Source: Capra hircus
Lineage: Eukaryota > Chordata > Mammalia > Artiodactyla > Bovidae
Assembly (NCBI RefSeq): GCF_001704415.2
Contig: NC_030817.1
Span: 36,405,550 to 36,469,549 of the forward strand
DNA length: 64,000 bases
Reading direction: 5' to 3'
The position numbers were made by a program, and so were the translations under genes. The notes beneath the pieces are model-generated. The model searched no databases. It was not told the origin of the DNA and saw only the letters and a program-made list of their open reading frames with translations. This document shows positions 46,161 through 57,720 of this stretch, in pieces; the stretch's first letter is position 1; each line of letters begins with the position of its first letter.

Positions 46161-46674
46161 AGAGAAGGGGGACATGAGATGTGAGGGGAAAACAGGGCTT
46201 TCAACTCTAACTGGCCTTGCAGATTAGGCTTGTGCAAACAAACGATGAAAATAAGGCCACAGGAGAGACATTGTACTCTCTTTTATGAATAGGAGCAGGG
46301 AGAGAGAAAAGTGAGGATAGGGACCGTAGCCAGCAAGACCCACAGACCATAGGGTGAGATGGCTTCCATTCGTTTTTTTATATCACTGTTGTCCCCAGGG
46401 CCTGTTAAGACTGCATCTAATATGGACTTATTGGAGAAAAAGAAGACAGCTGGGCTCCGAGGTTATGAGGATACATTAACTCATTCCTGATTGAAGGGGT
46501 TGGCTTTATTCTATAGTTCAGTAGGAGTCAAAATATCATACTTGCCTTTCTTCTCCTGTTGACTTTTTGTCAAGATTAAACAAAATCATTTATGTAAAAC
46601 TGCTTTATGGACTATAAATTCCAATAAAAGAAAAAATAAGAACTTCACAGGATGAGTCTGTTGATGATAGTCAT
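46161..46674. other. Unique sequence, nothing recognised
   Basis: No gene or assignable TE. Confidence 0.4.
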
Positions 46675-46756
46675 TATTGGGTTGGCCAAAAATTTCATTT
46701 AGGTTTTTCCATGTGCTGGTATGTAAACCTGAACAAACTTTTGGGCTAACCCTATA
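46675..46756. mobile_element. Mariner miniature (BTMAR1-like), about 80 bp
   Basis: The ends TTGGGTTGGCCAAAAATTTC and AAACTTTTGGGCTAACCCTA are inverted repeats of the mariner type common in ruminants. They enclose only a short middle, so this is a transposase-less miniature. TA flanks it on the left (46675-46676) and on the right. Confidence 0.82.
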
Positions 46757-46784
46757 TTATAGTAAGAGTCAGGTTAATTTTTTT

Positions 46785-47000
46785 CTTCAAAACGATAATT
46801 ACTTAAACATTTTTATTTTTAAAAACTCACATGTGCTTATAAAAACTTAGATATATGAAAAGGTATAATAAAGGAAATAAAAACCACACATAATTCTGCT
46901 ACCAAGAGATAACCAAATGTTTTGGTAAATAGTCTTTCAGACTTTTTGACATTTGTATAAAATTTTTTAAAAATCAAAATGGAGTCTTTGTCTTTCATTC
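46785..47000 (-). mobile_element. Probable old L1/HAL1-type relic, antisense
   Basis: CCAAGAGATAACCAAATGTT and ATAGTCTTTCAGACTTTTTG resemble the antisense of an ancient L1-type 3' region, the same family as 8895-9290. Confidence 0.35.
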
Positions 47001-47029
47001 TTTAATTTGTTAATGATTATTTGATTATT

Positions 47030-47245
47030 GGTAGACAGAAATGTTAATAAGCTAGACACCAGGTCCTTTTTCATGTGGTTTATGTTTTCCTGGGGGAATA
47101 CAGACACAGAACAGATAATTATAATATCACGTGAAGCACGTCACCATGGGGAAGCAACAGGTGTTTTGCAGCAGGCTTAGGTAATCAGGAGAGGCTTCCT
47201 GGAGGAAGAGATATTTAGGTTGAGGCCAGAAAAATGACTAGAGTT
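47030..47245 (-). repeat. L2 fragment, antisense
   Basis: ACACAGAACAGATAATTATA and GGAGAGGCTTCCTGGAGGAA are typical of antisense L2. Confidence 0.6.
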
Positions 47246-47789
47246 AACCAGACTGTCATGGATGTTGGGGTGAGTCACCCAGCTCCTCCTTAAGTATGCA
47301 AATAGTCCTTCCCCTGCTGGCAGTAGAGCTACCTTTTTGATGATTCTCAGCTGAGGTGTTTCCCTAGGAATTACTCTCTGCTGAAGGAAGCTACCTTGCT
47401 CAAGGTTATCTCAATCTCTGGGGGCAGCTGAGGTAAAAGGACTACCTTTTTACCTTCACTCTGACATCTCTGAAGCGCCATCTCAGCTCCAGAGCTCCTC
47501 AGAAGATCAGTTGAGGCTTCAATTGCCCCTGCATTGGAGATAAGCTTTTCCTTCTGCCCAATCCCACTTCCCTCCCTATTCACAGGTATTGGTCCTAGGT
47601 GCACTGCCCAGTAAAAATTCTGTACAAATAAACCATCCCCTATGAAGACAAAGAGTGCAGAGAGAGTGTTACTAAAAGATGGAACATCCTATATAAGGCC
47701 TAGAGGTGTTGGAGGAGTTTAATGTGTTCTTTTTTTTTTTTTACAAAGTCTGCAAAGTAGTGAGTGTAGTCAGTAGAAGAGACACAGTT
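47246..47789. other. Unique sequence, nothing recognised
   Basis: This lies between two L2 pieces. A T-run lies at 47729-47742. A 77-aa minus frame at 47371-47604 has no known similarity. Confidence 0.4.
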
Positions 47790-47965
47790 CCAAAGAGGGA
47801 GTCAAGCTCTTGTCATCTGTGTCAAGAAGATGGAGAGACTGGACTCTATCCCAAGGCCAATGGGAAGCCCTAGAAGGTTATAAATCATGGGTGAGACATG
47901 GTCTGGTTTTCTAATTTGTGTTTTAGAAAGATCATTTTGGCCACTGTATGGCACCATTAATTAAA
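47790..47965 (-). repeat. L2 fragment, antisense
   Basis: CAATGGGAAGCCCTAGAAGG, GGGTGAGACATGGTCTGGTT and AGAAAGATCATTTTGGCCAC follow antisense L2. With 47030-47245 it may be one element. Confidence 0.65.
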
Positions 47966-48184
47966 ACTCATTACTGACAATCATCATATTTTTTTATTAG
48001 AATATTGGAGTGACTGGTGACCTCCTTGTGCACTCTACACCTTTACAGAATGAATGGTAAACCATATGTCCCCCAGCAGAATCATGTAATGATCACCAGT
48101 ACTGTAGCAGTATTATTGGACCTTTAAAACTCTGAAGGGATTCAATTATAGTTCTTTGTTGTTGTTTTTTAACCTGATTAATAC

Positions 48185-48300
48185 TGTTTTAATATTTATT
48201 GAGCACCAATGACATGCCAGAATGCACTGTGCTATTGCTGTGGAAGATCAAAGACAGAAGCTCTCAAGAAGAGGGCCATCGCTGTCTCATCCATCACTCT
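48185..48300 (-). repeat. L2 3' end, antisense
   Basis: TTTATTGAGCACCAATGACA, then TGCCAGAATGCACTGTGCTA, is the L2 terminus in reverse. Confidence 0.55.
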
Positions 48301-48404
48301 GCCACTGAAGTGCCTGCAAATAGTGAGTGCTCCATAAACAAGCAAACAAACAAAAAATGGAAGGAGGAGTCTCAGAAACATGTGAGAATTACTTAGTCCT
48401 CATG

Positions 48405-48540
48405 AGCACAAAATGGGGATAACAGTTTCTCACTTCCCAACATTGTTGTGAGAGTGGATAGGTAAAACACCTACTCCAGAAGCTTAAAATAGTAAAAATT
48501 GTATTTACTCAAACAGTTCAAATACTGTTTGCTATTCTCA
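48405..48540 (+). repeat. MIR SINE fragment
   Basis: GCACAAAATGGGGATAACAG and CAACATTGTTGTGAGAGTGG follow the MIR second half. Confidence 0.5.
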
Positions 48541-48689
48541 GTATTGATAGAAATAAATCAAGGCCTTAAATGATTACAACCAAACTGATATCTATTTCTT
48601 TCTTGTTCTCTTTGTCCTGTAATATCACTTCAAAAGAAAAATGTGATTTGCAAACAAAGTTAAAAGATTTAGTCACTCACTGATATAGT

Positions 48690-49215
48690 CAACAGATCTT
48701 TTTTTGAGGTCATCCAAAATGCCAGGCATGGGTTATGCAGTGATGAGCCGAACAGACCATGTCCCTGTTCTTGTGGAGCTTATAATTTAGAAGGAGAACA
48801 TTTAACAAAGAAAATCTCATCAGTTATTACCAAAACAATCTGTCACTAGAGAAAATATTAATAGAAGCTAATTTAGTAATAGAAAGGTAAATCTTCCCTG
48901 AAGACATAACCTTTAAACTGGGAACTACAGTATTGTAAAGTAAAATAAAGTAAAAAGAAAAAGAAAAAAAAAAAGAAAAAAAACAAACTCAACATTCAAA
49001 AAACTAAAAAAAAAAAAAAAAGAAAAAAAAGAACAGGGAATAAAGCACTCTAGAAAATGGGAAAATCCTGTGCAAAGACCCTGTGGTAGAAAAAAGCTTG
49101 GCTTACTGGAAGGACGGAAGGAAAGCCATTGTGGTAAAGTGAAGGGAGATGAAGCCAGGAAAAAGGCAAGGCAAATCTAGAAGGGTCTTGGTTGCTATGT
49201 GGTCTTCTTTTATCC
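48690..49215 (-). repeat. L2 LINE, antisense, with an A-rich insert
   Basis: CCATGTCCCTGTTCTTGTGG and GAGCTTATAATTTAGAAGGA, then after an A-rich stretch, TCCTGTGCAAAGACCCTGTG and GGCAAATCTAGAAGGGTCTT. The two sides fit one antisense L2. Confidence 0.6.
48935..49031. repeat. A-rich low-complexity tract
   Basis: Runs of A broken by G or T. In the middle, CAAACTCAACATTCAAAAAA is one mismatch from a BovB word. Confidence 0.75.
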
Positions 49216-50049
49216 AGACTAAATAGGATACACAAACTGCCTGAAATTTGTTCCTGAATGGATCAGTATGGTTCATGATGTCTGTAAAACAGGAAGATAG
49301 GTAAACTGCAGTCTCAATAGTTACATCTAAGCCTTGGGAAAGTTGATTATTTTTTCCCCTCTGGTTATCGTGATAAATGAAGAGGCATATAACAAAGACA
49401 CGTAGTTGTTTGTTGAGAGTGCTTATAAAAAAATACATTTTTACCCTTAGACAAAATGGAACTATTAGAAAGTCTTTCTTTTCTGCTTACCCCTTTTTTT
49501 CTTTGATGTGGTTCTTCCAAGGTAAACAACCAGTGGGATCAGCGGACAATTTAGAACAGAGATGCTGTGGTGGTTTCCCAGGAGACGTAGGACAATTCTG
49601 GGTGTCATCAGTGTTTGGGTGGTGGCTTACCCACTGGATTTGCTCAGAGAGGCCTCCATTTCCCTCTCAGTGATTAGAACAACCTGTGTTCTGGAATACA
49701 GTATTTAAACAGCAAGATTGGTATTGCTATCTTCCAGAATGGTGAAGGCTTAATTAACATTTGAAAATGCTTTGAAATCTTTGGATAAAAGTGTTCTGGA
49801 AGCATGAAGTGTTATTATCTTTGGAGTGATACAGGTCATGTGACACAGGAAGTGGCTTTGAAGGAAAGGAAAACCTTTCATCAAGCAAACTCCTTGGGGT
49901 GGTTTGAGCCTGTTTTGAGTGACTCAACATGCCCGTGTCATCTCTCCCTAGACTGTGACTGAAAGGAATAAGTTGGCCTATAGCTTAGCAACTGCCACCG
50001 TCATTAACTGAAAGAATTTAGTGAGCTTGTACGTGAAACATACTACAAA
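49216..50049. other. Unique sequence, nothing recognised
   Basis: No lineage-specific TE. The frames 49103-49438 and 49377-49673 have no known domain. Confidence 0.4.
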
Positions 50050-50125
50050 TTACGCAGAATCCTAAAGCATATAGCACAGTTGTCTCTTATAAGCACTAAG
50101 TAAATATTAGCTGTTACTATGACTG
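50050..50125 (+). repeat. MIR SINE 3' fragment
   Basis: AAAGCATATAGCACAGTTGT and TAAGTAAATATTAGCTGTTA match the MIR 3' end. Confidence 0.55.
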
Positions 50126-50864
50126 TTCTCCATCAATATAGTTTAAAACCTCTGGACTTGTGTTTTCTGAACTTAATGCCTTTCAACCAGAGTTCAGTGT
50201 TCTTCAGTGATAAATCAGTCTTACTTTCATTTTAAAGACTCGGTAAAGAGCGAAATAAATGAAGACTGTTAACAGCTGAGGCCCTAATGTGGGAGCAACA
50301 GATAAAGCACCTTCATTGCCTAAGACCCTTCCTGGCATGTAACATTAGCTCAAAGCTGGATTCTAAGTCCTTCCCTTTCTCAACAAGAAGGACTCAAAAT
50401 AGAAACTGGGTTTCCTAACTTCCAATGATTCCTCGGGGTCTCCAGTGAACAGGATTTCAAAGAGAACACTTTAAAGCAGTTCAAATTTATTTAATGGCAA
50501 AAGGGGAGAAAGATTTCATCTTCTTCCTTCCATTAACTTATATGTCTTCATAATACTTCCTGGATAAGTAGAAGTCAGAACAGGGGCGGAGGGGCGGAGA
50601 GTGAAGAATAGGAATATGGATCACTTGAGAAAAAAAATATTTTTGAGCGATATCAAATCAAACCTGCCCATGTGTGTTTGTTAAATTAATTTTACTGTCT
50701 GGATGACCAGAAGTTTCTTTTTCTTTAAATGCACACCTGCCTCAAATATAATATTTTGACCACGGTATTTTGGGAAGTAGTACAGGAGAGAGAAGGAATA
50801 AGAGAACGCTGTAGGTAAGAGGATATAAACCAAGTAATAATTGAGTAAGGGCCCCAGTGTAGCC
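50126..50864. other. Unique sequence, nothing recognised
   Basis: No TE or exon is seen in this stretch leading to the tandem repeat. Confidence 0.4.
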
Positions 50865-50950
50865 GGGATGGTGAGGTCGCCAGGGCGTGCTGGGATAGTG
50901 GGGCCCTCCAGGGCATGCTGGGATAGCGAGGCCGTGCAAGGCATGCTGGG
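50865..50950 (-). repeat. 28-bp tandem repeat with ZNF143-like cores
   Basis: Three units (50865-50891, 50892-50919, 50920-50947) each start GGGAT and end GCGTGCT or GCATGCT. A partial fourth follows. On the minus strand the unit joints read TCCCAGCATGC (twice) and TCCCAGCACGC. This matches the core of the ZNF143/Staf site as known from other mammals. Several CpGs occur here and just downstream (to about 51010). Confidence 0.65.
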
Positions 50951-51019
50951 AAGGATTCCGGGGCTGTTATCCGTACTACCCGTGAGTAGTCTCCTCAGAC
51001 GCGGGCCCAACAGTTCTGA

Positions 51020-51598
51020 GTGGTCAAGCATCGAGCTGACCTAATTGAAAGCTCATTACACCAGCACATCCCCATTAACAGGCAGACTCACGCGCAAATC
51101 CTTCAGAGCAGGAGCTCTTTCTGTTTCCCAGACACAGGGCCTGGAAACTCTGGCCAGTTAAGGGATCTCCACGTCTGTGACCATCAGGTACAGTTCCTTT
51201 CTGGCTTATTTCATTCTAGTAAATTAGTTTTATTTGCTCTGAAACATTGTAACAAAGAAAGCTCTCCAGTCATCACATGGGTAAAAATAACAAAGGATGA
51301 AAGAACGCGTACTTCACCTAATCAGAAACAAATAACTAAATCTCCCTGGAAAATGAAGCCTTTCCCTTCCCGTCCTTTTCGTGGGATTTTGAAATTTCCA
51401 TTCTATAGGCATACTGTGGGTACTGGCCTTCCCTGCGTTGTATTTTGTATAACTGTTGCCCATCCTGACAGAAGATCTCAAAACTTAAGTATAAAGTTGG
51501 TAAATGATCCTATTGTTTGGGAGGTGGGGGTGGAGATGGAGTGGGAGCTGAGGGTTTATCTAACAAAAAAAAAAAAAAAAAAGGAAAATGCAACCTAA
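51020..51598 (+). other. 192-aa open frame of unknown meaning
   Basis: This is the longest frame not derived from a recognised transposon. It starts at ATGGTCAAGCATC-like sequence (MVKHRADLIES) and ends in lysines encoded by an 18-A run (about 51565-51582). I see no domain, signal peptide, membrane segment or exon-like borders. A chance frame is the best reading. Confidence 0.3.
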
Positions 51599-52722
51599 CC
51601 AGGCTCAAATTAACTGAAATGGATCAAAGTAAACAGAGACATCTAAAAGCTTTTGTGAGTTAAAAGTGGCTATCTGTTGCAGGTCTTGCCTCATTAACTG
51701 CTGATTGAAGCTCTGCTTGGCCCTCTGGGATACCTAACACCCTAGGCCTATCACCAGAGGAACCCTGGTTAGCCGCTTTTGCCTTTCCCTGTGTTGCTTT
51801 GCACAGCTCCTTGACCTCAACCTTCATACAGATTCTTTCTACCAGGCAAAGGGAGGAAAGGGTTGTCCTTGAGAATCTTGCTGGGAATGTCACTTCTAGC
51901 CAATGAGAACTTGTGGGAAAAGAGAAGTGGATGGCAAAGATGTGGTATCTCTGCAGATTTGTATTCTGAAAGGTCGACTTGCAATTCTGATGTTTTAAGT
52001 AGAGCCTCTGCACAAGGTTATGTTGGGGAAAGAGCCCAGTTTGTTTTTCCCGTAGGTGTTGGTCTCATCTCCATGTGTGAATGGTGAAAGGTGACGATTA
52101 GACCATATGCTTTAAGATGCAGATATCTCTTGGCTCCCATCATCCCAGCCCTTCAGCAGGTCATTCAGCTGGGACAGAGAGCCAAAACTGAAAGGGTTTT
52201 CTAGGAAAGAAAGAGAAAATAGTGGTGGGGGCGAGTTGGGAAGTTGGTGGGGTGGAGAGGGGGAAGGAGAAGCAGGGCTCTTTTGAGTAGGACCAGATAG
52301 GTCTCTGTGTAGAGTAATATTACAGCTCTTTCTCTCATAAACAAGCTGCATGCCTGCTTCTAAAGACCCATCTGGCATAGCTTTGAGAATGGCAATAATT
52401 ACAAGCTGATGATGGACATGGAAAAAAAGCCCTGCTGAGCTAACTCATAAGGAAGTACAGGCCAGGACTGCAGGGAAATTACAGGCTGAAAACCTTTCTA
52501 GTTTAGGCCTTTTGGTGTTCTTAATCACAGACTTTAAATGTTGTAATAAACACTGTTGCATTTTATTGACCAACTCCCATGACAGGCAAATCTTTTTCAT
52601 TTTATTTTATTTTTACCGTTTGCTCTTTGGAAAGCTAAGCAGTGACTGTTTAGGCCATGACAATGTGCCTTTAGTTTTTCTGCTTATAGGAAAATTGGTG
52701 ATCTTTATTTAGTTCATGGAAA

Positions 52723-52732
<10 letters not shown>
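51599..52732. other. Unique sequence, nothing recognised
   Basis: No TE or exon. Opposing frames (51660-52013 minus, 51863-52087 plus) overlap. Confidence 0.4.

Positions 52733-52776
<44 letters not shown>
52733..52776. repeat. (TA)22 microsatellite
   Basis: An uninterrupted TA dinucleotide array of about 44 bases following a short GTGTGTGTCTA stretch. Confidence 0.95.
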
Positions 52777-52787
<11 letters not shown>

Positions 52788-55369
52788 CCCCCTTAAATTG
52801 CTCTCTGCATTCTATGGTTCAGACAGACTCTCAGATTCAATGCTTGAACTTTAGCTATATAAGATATGGTCTGGATGTTTGAATTAAGAAAACTGAAGAG
52901 ATAAAAAGAACAAACTTGGGAAGAATAATCTATAATTCTGTACAATCAAATAGTGTTTCTTATATAGAAATAAGTAAAAATCCAAGTTAAATAATGTACT
53001 GTTAGGTTCTGGCTTTGTTTGTAGAGATGATCCTTATTTCAGGGATAAATTTGATATGGAAAGGATAATCTTTCTTAAAAGTTTTAGAACCTAATATTTT
53101 ACAAGTGGATCTAAGACATTTTGTCCTCTCAAACATTTTAGATCATTTAATGGAGCAAATGTTTTCAGGAAATCATCTTAGGAAGAATAAAATAGGAACA
53201 CTGGAAATTTCCTTTCCTCTGAAACATGATTAAGTTTGAAATGTATAGCTTAAATATCACGGCAGAGGCGGTCTTGAGTATAACATTATTACCATTTGCT
53301 ATTATAATGAGATTTTGATATCTAATGTGGGGTTGATTCTACTTTAACATGTTACCAGTTTCCATGAAAATAATTTGATCTTCATTTTATACATTATACA
53401 TTTTATACATTAACCTAAGCCTGAGGTTAGAAATGGTGAGTAATGGTGTCAATCAGAGTTTTTCAATGATTTGATTAACTTATTATACAAATAAATCTTT
53501 ATTCAAAAGATACCTTTATGGATTTTACAGCAGAGGATGTAAACTTTGTTGTTCTTTAAGCACTGGGTACTGCATTTGTAACTTATTTTCAAATCCCTTC
53601 CTTCTTTGCTACAGTTTCTCATTCATATTCCTTAAAGATTTGTATTTTATTCTTTGTGTTTTGCATATAGTCCTGGCCACATTGGATGGATTATTTACTT
53701 CTGTCCTTTTGTATTTGATTACTTGTTCAGGGACATAAAGTTTTGAGGTCTAAGAAGTTAAAGCTGTGAAATGGTTGTGTAATGGAAATTTACCAATATA
53801 AACTCAGGCTCTTGTCCTTTCATAAGCATTGCTTCACCTGAAGCTTCCTTGTCAATGAGAAATTATTTCTTTATATCTAACTGCCTCTTTTCCTATACAG
53901 GTTGGAATTGTTCCTAACAAAAGAAGCATGAATTGGTGGAAACTATACATTAAATGCAAGACTATTTGTCTAGTTTTCATTAGGTTGCTGAGTGAAAAGC
54001 CTTAATTCCTGTCTTTTCCCAAGGTACTCAGATATCCATGAAGGCCCCCTCATCTCACACTATCATTTCTCTCACTGGGCACAATCCAGCTTTAAAGAAT
54101 TCAACACTTACTAGTCTTTAGAGAACTGTCAGCAATGACAGCAACCAGGGACATGACATGCCTTACTGTTTACAAAGGATGAGCGCAACAGGGCCTCTCG
54201 GATAACTTGATAAGCCTTGCAACTTCTCTCTCCCTGATTCTGGTCTCTCTGGGCCAGCTGCCTTTTCGTGGCCAGCTAAAGACACAAGTCTCAAAACTTG
54301 ATCTAAACACTGACAAGGCAGCAGACACAGTGGCAAAGATAAACTAGGGCTGCTGAAGGTTGCTTTGTAAAACAGTGTAAACAGAAAGAGAAACAAGAAA
54401 AATCTCAGTCCCTGATTTCTTAATGCATACAGTTTTCTTATGTACTTAAAGTTTGGTGAAAAAATCCTGAAATAGCAGTAAAGTAAGTTCATGGATTATT
54501 ATCGTGGTCTTGAATATTTAATCTCTTTTTCTCGTTTCAGCATCCCTCCATCCTTCTAGAAATATCAGACAATGTTACAGTTAAGTTCAACTTGTATTTC
54601 TCACTGTTTTGTTTTTAAGTATTTGGAACATACTCTTCTGCGTAGGGAATCCTAAAATGTGTTAGAAATTGTACAAATGAATGTACTTTTCTTCATTCCT
54701 ACTTTGTGAAGAACTTTCTTATCAGGAGGGGGATGACCCCAGGAAGTTGAAATTCCTTTCTTCCTTTCCTTTTGCTGCCATTCAGCATTGAACAAATGGA
54801 GGAGGAAAGGAAAGTTTCATATGCTTATGTTGCCCTTGCGTCAATGCTTTCGTAAGTGGTATATATCCTAATTCCACCAACTCCATGGGATTTAGGAGTA
54901 TTGTTTTCCTTAACTTCTTTGTAACTGACTGGGACAATGCTGCTATCTTCTAAAGGTGCTAGACTGTTCCCAGAAGTGATCTCTTCCAAGGTGCTTGGAC
55001 AAAAGATTTTTACAAATTGTACTCCCACCCCTTTGTTTCTTCTTTGTTATAGAAATGCCATTATTGAAAATAATGTATGCCACAGTCAGTAGAGCAAAGC
55101 ACCTTTCTTAATTTTAGTAGTTTAAAGGCCGCATCGATCACACACGTTGTGACTTAGTGTTGCAACAGAAAGGGATTTAGTCTTGATTATGAGGCAGAAT
55201 CTTCCTGGTCGTGGCTAACAATCTGCTTGGTTATTTCTGAACAGTTCTCATAAGATGATTGCCTAGTTTTTTTTTTTTTTTAACCAAAGCATCACTGCTT
55301 ATAAATCACTGCTTCATAGCTATTGAGTCTCAGGATGCAAGTGAAAATGGCTATTTCCTTTTTATAGAT
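52777..55369. other. 2.6-kb stretch with no recognised repeat or gene
   Basis: No SINE, LINE or exon is visible. Frames at 54163-54492 and 54825-55028 (both minus) have no known domain. A poly-T run lies at about 55267-55280. Confidence 0.5.
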
Positions 55370-55586
55370 GGGGCTTCCCTCGTGGCTCAGATGGTAAAGA
55401 ATCTTCCTGCAATGCAGGAGACCTAGGTTCAATCCCTGGGTAGGGAAGATCCCCTGGAGAATAGAAAGGCTATCCACTCCACTATTCTTGCCTGGATAAT
55501 CCTATGGACATAGGAGACTGGTGGGCTTTAGTCCATGGGGGTCACAAAGAGTTAGACATGGCTGAACGACTAACACTTTCACTTTT
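55370..55586 (+). mobile_element. Bov-tA SINE
   Basis: A complete sense unit: GGGGCTTCCCTCGTGGCTCA head, GGAAGATCCCCTGGAGAATA, body, and ACGACTAACACTTTCAC tail. Confidence 0.94.
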
Positions 55587-56202
55587 TTAACTTTTTTTTT
55601 TTTTAAACAGATGGTGAAATTACAGTTCTTGGAACCATCTTGCTCTATGTGATACAGTGTGAGTGACATCATGAACCCAGGGTTATGTGCTTTCAGATGT
55701 TTCAGCTGTGCTTTTTTCTCCTGTGAGCCCAGTTTGAAAATGGAGGCACAGTTCTAACTGGGACACTCAGAACAGTAGGCCCATTGGTAGAGGCTCTGAC
55801 AGTGATAAGCAGTGGAATGCAAAACTGCAAGCTTATGGCTATTTGCCATCAATAGCACCGTCTGAAAATGCCGAGAACAATAGAGCAATGTGGCTAGGAA
55901 ATGATACAAAAGAAGACTGTTCACTCCAGCTCAGTGTTTGAGCCTATAGAATTATTGAATACTATTGATTCTGATGGTGACCTGTACCACCTTGATATGC
56001 TGGGGTGATTTCCATCCTAAACAAGTTAAGTGCATTTTTGTGATTTCACAGGCTAAAGTGTTAACTGATACTGAAATATCTGTATTTGGAATTGTACAAA
56101 TACTGTCTTTTCCATACACTGGGCTTAACTTTCTTAAAAAGTTATCCAAATAATTTATTGTCTCATCAGACCATCATTTTAGAAATACTTTTTCCTTGGT
56201 AC
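55587..56202. other. Unique sequence, nothing recognised
   Basis: No assignable feature. Opposing frames at 55952-56153 mirror each other. Confidence 0.4.
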
Positions 56203-56214
56203 CAGGTACAGAGT

Positions 56215-56409
56215 GAAGTGAAGTTGCTCAGTTGTGTGTGACTCTTTGTAATCCCATGGACGGTAGCCTACCAGGCTCCTCTGTCCGTGGAATTTTCCAG
56301 GCAAGAGTAAAGGAGTGGGTTGCCATTTCCTTCTCCAGGGCATCTTCCCGATCCGGGGATCGAACCCAGGTCTCCCACATTGCAGGCAGATGCTTTACCC
56401 TGTGATCCA
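56215..56409 (-). mobile_element. Bov-tA SINE with perfect target-site duplication
   Basis: An antisense unit from GAAGTTGCTCAGTTGTGTGT to TTTACCCTGTGATCCA. The 12-bp word CAGGTACAGAGT flanks it at 56203-56214 and 56410-56421. Confidence 0.95.
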
Positions 56410-56616
56410 CAGGTACAGAGTAGGTAGAGATTGGTGCCTACGTAGGATGCCCTCTGCAGAGGTCTCCATGTGTAGATGGGATACCAGTGCTACTTCTAGC
56501 AAAATAATAAAGCTACTAATAATTCTCAGGAGACCTCATGGTAAATCAAGGCTCAAAAATTGATATGCCACCTAAGGGATGTAGTATTGCATTTTTAGCC
56601 TTTCTTCTCAAGCTCA

Positions 56617-56814
56617 GGGCTTCCCTTGCTTCTCAGGTAGTAAAGACTCCACTTACAATGCAGGAGACCTGGGTTCAATCCCTGGGTTGGGAAGATCCCC
56701 TGGAGAAGGGAAAGGCTACCCACTCTAGTATTCTGGCCTAGAGAATTCCATGGGTTATACAGTCCACGGGGTTGCAAAGAGTTGGACACGACTGAGCGAC
56801 TTTGACTTTCACTT
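56617..56814 (+). mobile_element. Bov-tA SINE with perfect target-site duplication
   Basis: A sense unit: GGGCTTCCCTTGCTTCTCAG head through GACACGACTGAGCGACTTTG. The 12-bp word TTCTCAAGCTCA flanks it at 56605-56616 and 56815-56826. Confidence 0.95.
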
Positions 56815-56826
56815 TTCTCAAGCTCA

Positions 56827-57707
56827 ACTATTCCAGCTTCCTTTTGCTGCTTCTTTGGTCTGGCTGTGGCTTTCAGGTATTTGTTCAGACCCAGGTTTTG
56901 TTTGTTTGTATGCTTTTAGCTTAAGCTTGGGGAGTAATTATGTAGCTTGAGGTCCTTCAACTTCTATCTCATCTTGAGTCCTTGTGTCATTTTCAAGACA
57001 GAGTTTCTTTCTCAGGTAAATTTATCAGCCTGCCTGCTTAGCTTTATCACTGTCCAGGCCTCTATCTGCAGAGGTATGAGAACTTGAGATCTGCTAACAT
57101 GCAAAACAAAGATAAAAGCATTAAAAAAAAATGTCTTCCTGCATACGGGCCTGCTTTATAATAAACCAGAACAGTGCATGAATTAAGATGTTGTTGAAAT
57201 GCCTGAGTGTCTCTGCCCTTTTATTACATCCAGGGTGATGAGGTCATGGCTTACTGTTTAGCTTATATGGTGCAATTAAGAGATTCATTTCTTAACGTGA
57301 TTCATCTCAGGAAGAGTTGACTCAAAAGTTTTAGAGTAGAGGCAGAAAGATGTTGGAAAATTATGATTTTCTTTTGGAAGTTTTAGTTTGTTTTTTCATT
57401 CCAGGTGAGACTAAGAACTGCAATTAGTCTGTCTCAGGTTTCTTAGTAGCAGGGAATTTGATTACTTAATGCCAGTAAGGCTAAGGAGATGGTTTCAGTT
57501 CTTGGCTTTTTTCCCTTTTTGGAATGAAGGCAAAAATGTGAACTAAATATTTGTTTTATTAAGACATTGTTAGATCTCTATGTAGAGATGTTTAAATGAA
57601 ACTTAACTCAGATGTGTTTGTATATATGTAACATATATTATACTTGTATATTTATTATATTTGTATTATGTATATATAGATCATTTTTTATTGTGATGGT
57701 TATCTGT
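56827..57707. other. Unique sequence, AT-rich at the end
   Basis: No gene or assignable TE. The stretch 57610-57690 is TA-rich and borders a SINE. Confidence 0.4.
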
Positions 57708-57720
57708 TGAACCTTGATTG

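Noticed and set aside
51400..51582. Processed pseudogene ending in the poly-A run
   Set aside because: No polyadenylation signal, no duplication flanking the poly-A end and no recognisable parent protein.
51020..51598. 192-aa open frame as a new gene
   Set aside because: No domain, no exon-like borders, lysine tail from a poly-A run, and no TE or pseudogene parent recognised. It was kept only as a low-confidence entry, not a CDS.
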